This document shows, one piece after another, positions 43,190 to 45,964 of a stretch of DNA of 45,964 bases; the stretch's first letter is position 1; the number at the start of each line of letters is the position of its first letter. The notes below the pieces were generated by a model. The model worked only from the letters and a program-made list of their open reading frames with translations, was not told the origin of the DNA and did not search any database. The translations under genes and the position numbers were made by a program. Source of the stretch: Variovorax paradoxus (lineage in GTDB: Bacteria > Pseudomonadota > Gammaproteobacteria > Burkholderiales > Burkholderiaceae_C); assembly GCF_000834655.1 (NCBI RefSeq), contig NZ_JXQQ01000037.1, forward strand, positions 1 through 45,964, read 5' to 3'.

Positions 43190-44029
43190 ATGCGCAACCT
43201 CAACCAGGACAACATCACCCAGGCCGTGCTTGCGCGCCTGGCCGATACGCCCGACCCCCGGCTGCACGAGATCCTGACCAGCCTCGTGCAGCACCTGCAC
43301 GCCTTCGCGCGCGAGGTGAAGCTCACCGAGGCCGAGTGGTTCCAGGGCATCCAGTACCTCACGGCCACCGGCCAGATGTGCGACGACAAGCGCCAGGAGT
43401 TCATCCTGCTGTCGGACGTGCTGGGCCTGTCGATGCTCACCATCGCGATGAACAACGGCAAGCCGGACGGCTGCACCGAGGCCACGGTGTTCGGGCCCTT
43501 CTACGTCGAAGGCGCGCCCGAATACGCGCACGGCGACGACGTGGCCAACGGCGCCGCGGGCGAACCCTGCGACGTGTACGCCACGGTGCGCGGCCTCGAT
43601 GGCGAGCCGGTGGCCAACGCGGTCGTCGATGTGTGGCAGGCCGACGAAGGCGGCCACTACGACGTGCAGAAAGCGGGGCTCGGCCACGCCGAGAACCGCG
43701 GGCGCCTGCGCACCGCGGCCGACGGCTCGCTGCATTTCCGGAGCGTGCTGGCCGAGGCGTATCCGATCCCGGTCGACGGCCCCGTGGGCGACCTGCTGCG
43801 CGCGACCAGGCGCCATCCTTGGCGGCCCGCGCACCTGCATTTCAAGATCGAGGCGCCGGGCTATGAGCACCTCATCACCCACGTGTTCCGCGAAGGCGAC
43901 CAGTGGCTCGACTCCGACGCGGTGTTCGCGGTGCGCCAGTCGCTCGTCGCGCCGTGGAAGCAGCAGGAAAACGGCCGCTGGCGGCTGGACTTCGACTTCG
44001 TGCTGAACCCGCTGAAGCAGCCCGCCTGA
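43190..44029 (+). CDS. Hydroxyquinol 1,2-dioxygenase-type intradiol dioxygenase
   Basis: A 279-residue non-haem Fe(III) dioxygenase. It opens the ring between the two hydroxyls of hydroxyquinol or catechol to give maleylacetate or muconate. All four iron ligands are present: Tyr157 (GGHYDVQ), Tyr191 ([12 protein letters not shown]), His215 and His217 (RPAHLHF). The N-terminal helical linker ([13 protein letters not shown]) and [15 protein letters not shown] are like hydroxyquinol rather than catechol enzymes. The matching maleylacetate reductase is about 8 kb upstream in the aromatic operon, so this gene would supply the missing ring-cleavage step from its own promoter. Confidence 0.9.
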   Translation: MRNLNQDNITQAVLARLADTPDPRLHEILTSLVQHLHAFAREVKLTEAEWFQGIQYLTATGQMCDDKRQEFILLSDVLGLSMLTIAMNNGKPDGCTEATVFGPFYVEGAPEYAHGDDVANGAAGEPCDVYATVRGLDGEPVANAVVDVWQADEGGHYDVQKAGLGHAENRGRLRTAADGSLHFRSVLAEAYPIPVDGPVGDLLRATRRHPWRPAHLHFKIEAPGYEHLITHVFREGDQWLDSDAVFAVRQSLVAPWKQQENGRWRLDFDFVLNPLKQPA

Positions 44030-44060
44030 AGCATCGGACCAGGCCTGCTACGCTCTCTGA

Positions 44061-44085
44061 GCCCGCCGCGACGGCGGGCTTTTTT
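44061..44085 (+). terminator. Rho-independent terminator of the dioxygenase gene
   Basis: GCCCGCCG-CGA-CGGCGGGC, a perfect 8-bp stem, is followed by six Ts. It lies 31 bases after the dioxygenase stop and 19 bases before the next start. Confidence 0.9.
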
Positions 44086-44104
44086 CTGCGCTCCGTCACA
44101 TCCC

Positions 44105-44863
44105 ATGGCCTTCCCCCTTATCACCGACCCGCATTTCTATGCGGTCGCCATTCCCGCCGTGCTGCTGCTGGGCATCAGCAAGAGCGGCTTCGGCGCCGGC
44201 TTCGGCTCGCTCGCAGTGCCCTTGATGGCGCTCGCGGTCACCGTGCCGCAGGCGGCCGCGATCCTTATGCCGTTGCTGCTGCTGATGGACGTGCTGGGGC
44301 TCGCCGCGTTCCGGCGCGACTTCGACAAATCGCTGCTCAAGTTCTTGATCCCGTTCGGCCTGATCGGCACCGTGGTCGGCACGCTGCTGTTCCGGGTGCT
44401 GTCGGCGCACACGGTGGCGGGCATCGTCGGGGTGTTCACGCTGCTCTTCCTGGCGCAGCGGCTCGTGTTTCCGCCCAAGCCCGACGATCCGCTGCCCTCG
44501 CGCGGCGTGGGCGCGGCGCTCACGGTGGTGTCGGGCTTCACCAGCTTCATCGCCCATGCGGGCGGCCCGCCGATCAACGCCTACGTGATTCCGCTCCGGT
44601 TGAAGCCGGTGGTGTTCACCGCGACGATGGCGTACTTCTTCTTCGTGGTGAACCTGAGCAAGTGGATTCCCTACGCGTGGCTCGGCCTCATCGACTTCCG
44701 CACGCTGGCCACGTCAGTCGCGCTGATGCCGTTCGCCCCGCTGGGCGTGTGGGTGGGCATCCGCATCGCCCGGCGCATCGACGCGATCTGGTTCTATCGC
44801 TTCGTGTATCTCGGGATGTTGCTCACGGGCCTGAAGCTGGTCTACGACGGCTTCATCGGCTGA
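44105..44863 (+). CDS. TauE/SafE-family sulfite/organosulfur exporter-like permease
   Basis: A 252-residue protein with about eight membrane segments of the TSUP (TauE/SafE) family. The first repeat has LLLGISKSGFGAGFGSLAVP and the second has FTSFIAHAGGPPINAYVIPL, the two conserved half-repeat motifs. Members move sulfite, sulfoacetate or related anions outward or inward. The substrate is not indicated by neighbours: a dioxygenase terminator lies before it and an intergenic repeat after it, so it is transcribed alone. Confidence 0.87.
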   Translation: MAFPLITDPHFYAVAIPAVLLLGISKSGFGAGFGSLAVPLMALAVTVPQAAAILMPLLLLMDVLGLAAFRRDFDKSLLKFLIPFGLIGTVVGTLLFRVLSAHTVAGIVGVFTLLFLAQRLVFPPKPDDPLPSRGVGAALTVVSGFTSFIAHAGGPPINAYVIPLRLKPVVFTATMAYFFFVVNLSKWIPYAWLGLIDFRTLATSVALMPFAPLGVWVGIRIARRIDAIWFYRFVYLGMLLTGLKLVYDGFIG

Positions 44864-44913
44864 GGCCGGCCGCAGGCCCGGCCCCTTCGTGAAACACCGA
44901 GGAACCGGCTTTG

Positions 44914-45065
44914 CCGGGCCTCAGGTGTTGCCCCCGGTAGGGGGTAGGTGGAGCGACACGAAGTGCGCGAAGCCTGGGGGCGAGCCCAGTCCTTCCGGGC
45001 CTCAGGTGTTGCCCCCGGTAGGGGGTAGGCGGAGCGACACGAAGTGCGCGAAGCCTGGGGGCGAG
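44914..45065. repeat. Two 71-bp direct repeats, period 81 bp
   Basis: Copies at 44914-44984 and 44995-45065 differ at a single position within the 71 bp. Each holds CCCCCGGTAGGGGG, a self-complementary core, and GCGACACGAAGTGCGCGAAGC. The element has the look of a dispersed intergenic repeat of this bacterial group; it fills the gap between the permease and the DUF1428 gene. Confidence 0.85.
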
Positions 45066-45425
45066 TCAAAGCTCCACGATGGATTTGAACCCGCCGAAGA
45101 TCATCCGCTTGCCGTCGAACGGCATCGTCTTCGGGTCCATCGACGCGATGCGCGGGTCGGCCATCACCTTCTTGTTGATCGTGTCGCGATGCTTGCGCGA
45201 CTTGTAGACGATCCACGAGAAGGCCACGGTCTCGTCGGCCTTGAGCTTCACGCTCTGCGGGAACGAGGTGAGCTTGCCGGGCTTCACGTCGTCGGCGATG
45301 CACTCGACGTATTCGAGCGCGCCGTACTCCATCCAGACCTTGCCGGCCTTGCGTGCGAGCTTGCGATACGCCTCGACGTTCTTGGTGGGAATGGCAACGA
45401 TGAAACCGTCTACATAGCGAGCCAT
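45066..45425 (-). CDS. DUF1428-family protein
   Basis: A 119-residue cytoplasmic protein with a ferredoxin-like fold of the dimeric alpha/beta-barrel type: YVDGFIVAIPTKNVEAYRKL, then a central VAFSWIVYKSRKHRDTIN and a final PFDGKRMIFGGFKSIVEL. This is the DUF1428 pattern; the function is unsettled. The ATG at 45425 has GGAGATCT upstream as a ribosome site. The stop abuts the 71-bp repeat. It is downstream of the partial MFS gene on the same strand with a gap of about 70 bp. Confidence 0.85.
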   Translation of the reverse strand: MARYVDGFIVAIPTKNVEAYRKLARKAGKVWMEYGALEYVECIADDVKPGKLTSFPQSVKLKADETVAFSWIVYKSRKHRDTINKKVMADPRIASMDPKTMPFDGKRMIFGGFKSIVEL

Positions 45426-45495
45426 GGGAGATCTCCTGAAGGAAAGATAAAAACGTTGAAGGAAAAACAGCGGCGGCTGCATGGCGTCGTGCACA

Positions 45496-45964
45496 TCACG
45501 ATGCCGATTCGCCCGCCGCCCCGCGGGGGGCCGCTTCTTCGTTGTTCTGCATTTGCGCCGGCGGTGCGGTGCGAAGCAGCAGGACCCCGATCAAACCCGC
45601 CAGTGCCGCGAACACGGCGCCGACGAGAAATGCCAGGTTGTAGCCACCGGTGAGCGCGAGCGGCATCTGTGCGCCGGCCGCTTCCATGGCCCCGGTGCGC
45701 GCCGCGGCGGCGCTGGCCAGCACGGCCAGGCCGAGCGCGCCGCCCATCATGAAGGCGGTGTTGACCACGCCGGAGGCCAGGCCCGAATCGGCGGGGTCGA
45801 CCTCGCTCATCGCCGCCAGCAGCACCGGGTTGAACGCCATGCCTGCGCCGAGGCCCAGCAGCATCATCCCGGGCAGCACATCGACGACGAAGCTGCCGTT
45901 GACCGGCGCGCGCGCGAAGAGCGCGAGGCCGATCGCCGCGAGCCACAGCCCGGCCGCGAGCGGC
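45496..45964 (-). CDS. MFS drug-efflux-type transporter, C-terminal part (5' end outside window)
   Basis: The frame is open through base 45963 on the minus strand, so the N-terminus lies beyond the window. The visible 156 residues hold the last four or so membrane segments: LLGLGAGMAFNPVLLAAMSE, then DSGLASGVVNTAFMMGGALG and LAFLVGAVFAALAGLIGVLL, with a soluble Glu/Asn-rich tail. The SGLASGVVNTAFMMGGALG pattern is that of the 14-segment DHA2 (EmrB/QacA) efflux pumps. The substrate is unknown. Confidence 0.85.
   Translation of the reverse strand, partial: PLAAGLWLAAIGLALFARAPVNGSFVVDVLPGMMLLGLGAGMAFNPVLLAAMSEVDPADSGLASGVVNTAFMMGGALGLAVLASAAAARTGAMEAAGAQMPLALTGGYNLAFLVGAVFAALAGLIGVLLLRTAPPAQMQNNEEAAPRGAAGESAS

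Overview
The window is very GC-rich, tightly packed proteobacterial DNA. It looks like a Comamonadaceae member, most probably Variovorax or a close relative. This is inferred from base composition, a Bug/TctC receptor, two small secreted proteins of the DUF4148 type, and the style of the intergenic repeats; no rRNA or other marker gene is present to prove it. Both ends cut genes: an autotransporter on the left and an MFS transporter on the right.

Layout. 1-6959: end of an autotransporter, a hybrid histidine kinase with its LuxR-type regulator, and two lipoproteins. 7045-10813: a large TPR-like protein, an Imm33/DUF2185 protein and an unknown protein. 10894-16891: an RlmN-like radical SAM enzyme, a small membrane protein, DNA polymerase II, a glyoxalase-fold protein, a small secreted repeat protein and a methyltransferase. 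16932-19251: an unknown small protein, an ornithine cyclodeaminase-like enzyme and a lipoprotein hydrolase.

19303-28339 is the centre of interest, a complete and expanded RNA-repair locus. rtcR, with a small tyrosine-phosphatase-like gene behind it, is divergent from a sigma-54 operon. That operon holds rsr (the bacterial Ro60/TROVE protein), about 940 bp of non-coding DNA, an unknown gene, rtcB (RNA ligase), a zinc-ribbon protein, an RlaP-type nucleotidyltransferase and rtcA (RNA 3'-phosphate cyclase). The non-coding stretch folds, by eye, into five tandem Y-RNA-like units. Four carry a tRNA mimic in circularly permuted order: T arm, then a capped acceptor-like hairpin, then a D arm or its remnant. 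A separate tRNA-like element ending in an encoded CCA follows them. The likely logic is that RNA damage is sensed by the CARF-type domain of RtcR, which turns on a Ro/Y-RNA quality-control particle together with RNA end-healing and sealing enzymes.

28362-35033 is a MarR-controlled aromatic-acid cluster: Bug receptor, resorcylate-type decarboxylase, FAD hydroxylase, MFS importer, DoxX protein and maleylacetate reductase. Its ring-cleavage step probably comes from a hydroxyquinol 1,2-dioxygenase-like gene standing alone at 43190. The remainder holds a second DUF4148-like protein, a membrane/2Fe-2S/class III cyclase fusion divergent from a Crp/Fnr regulator, another DoxX protein, a LysR regulator, a very repetitive 975-residue protein, a TauE/SafE permease, a 71-bp direct repeat and a DUF1428 protein. 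All coordinates and base pairings were read by eye; family names rest on motif recognition, not on database searches.
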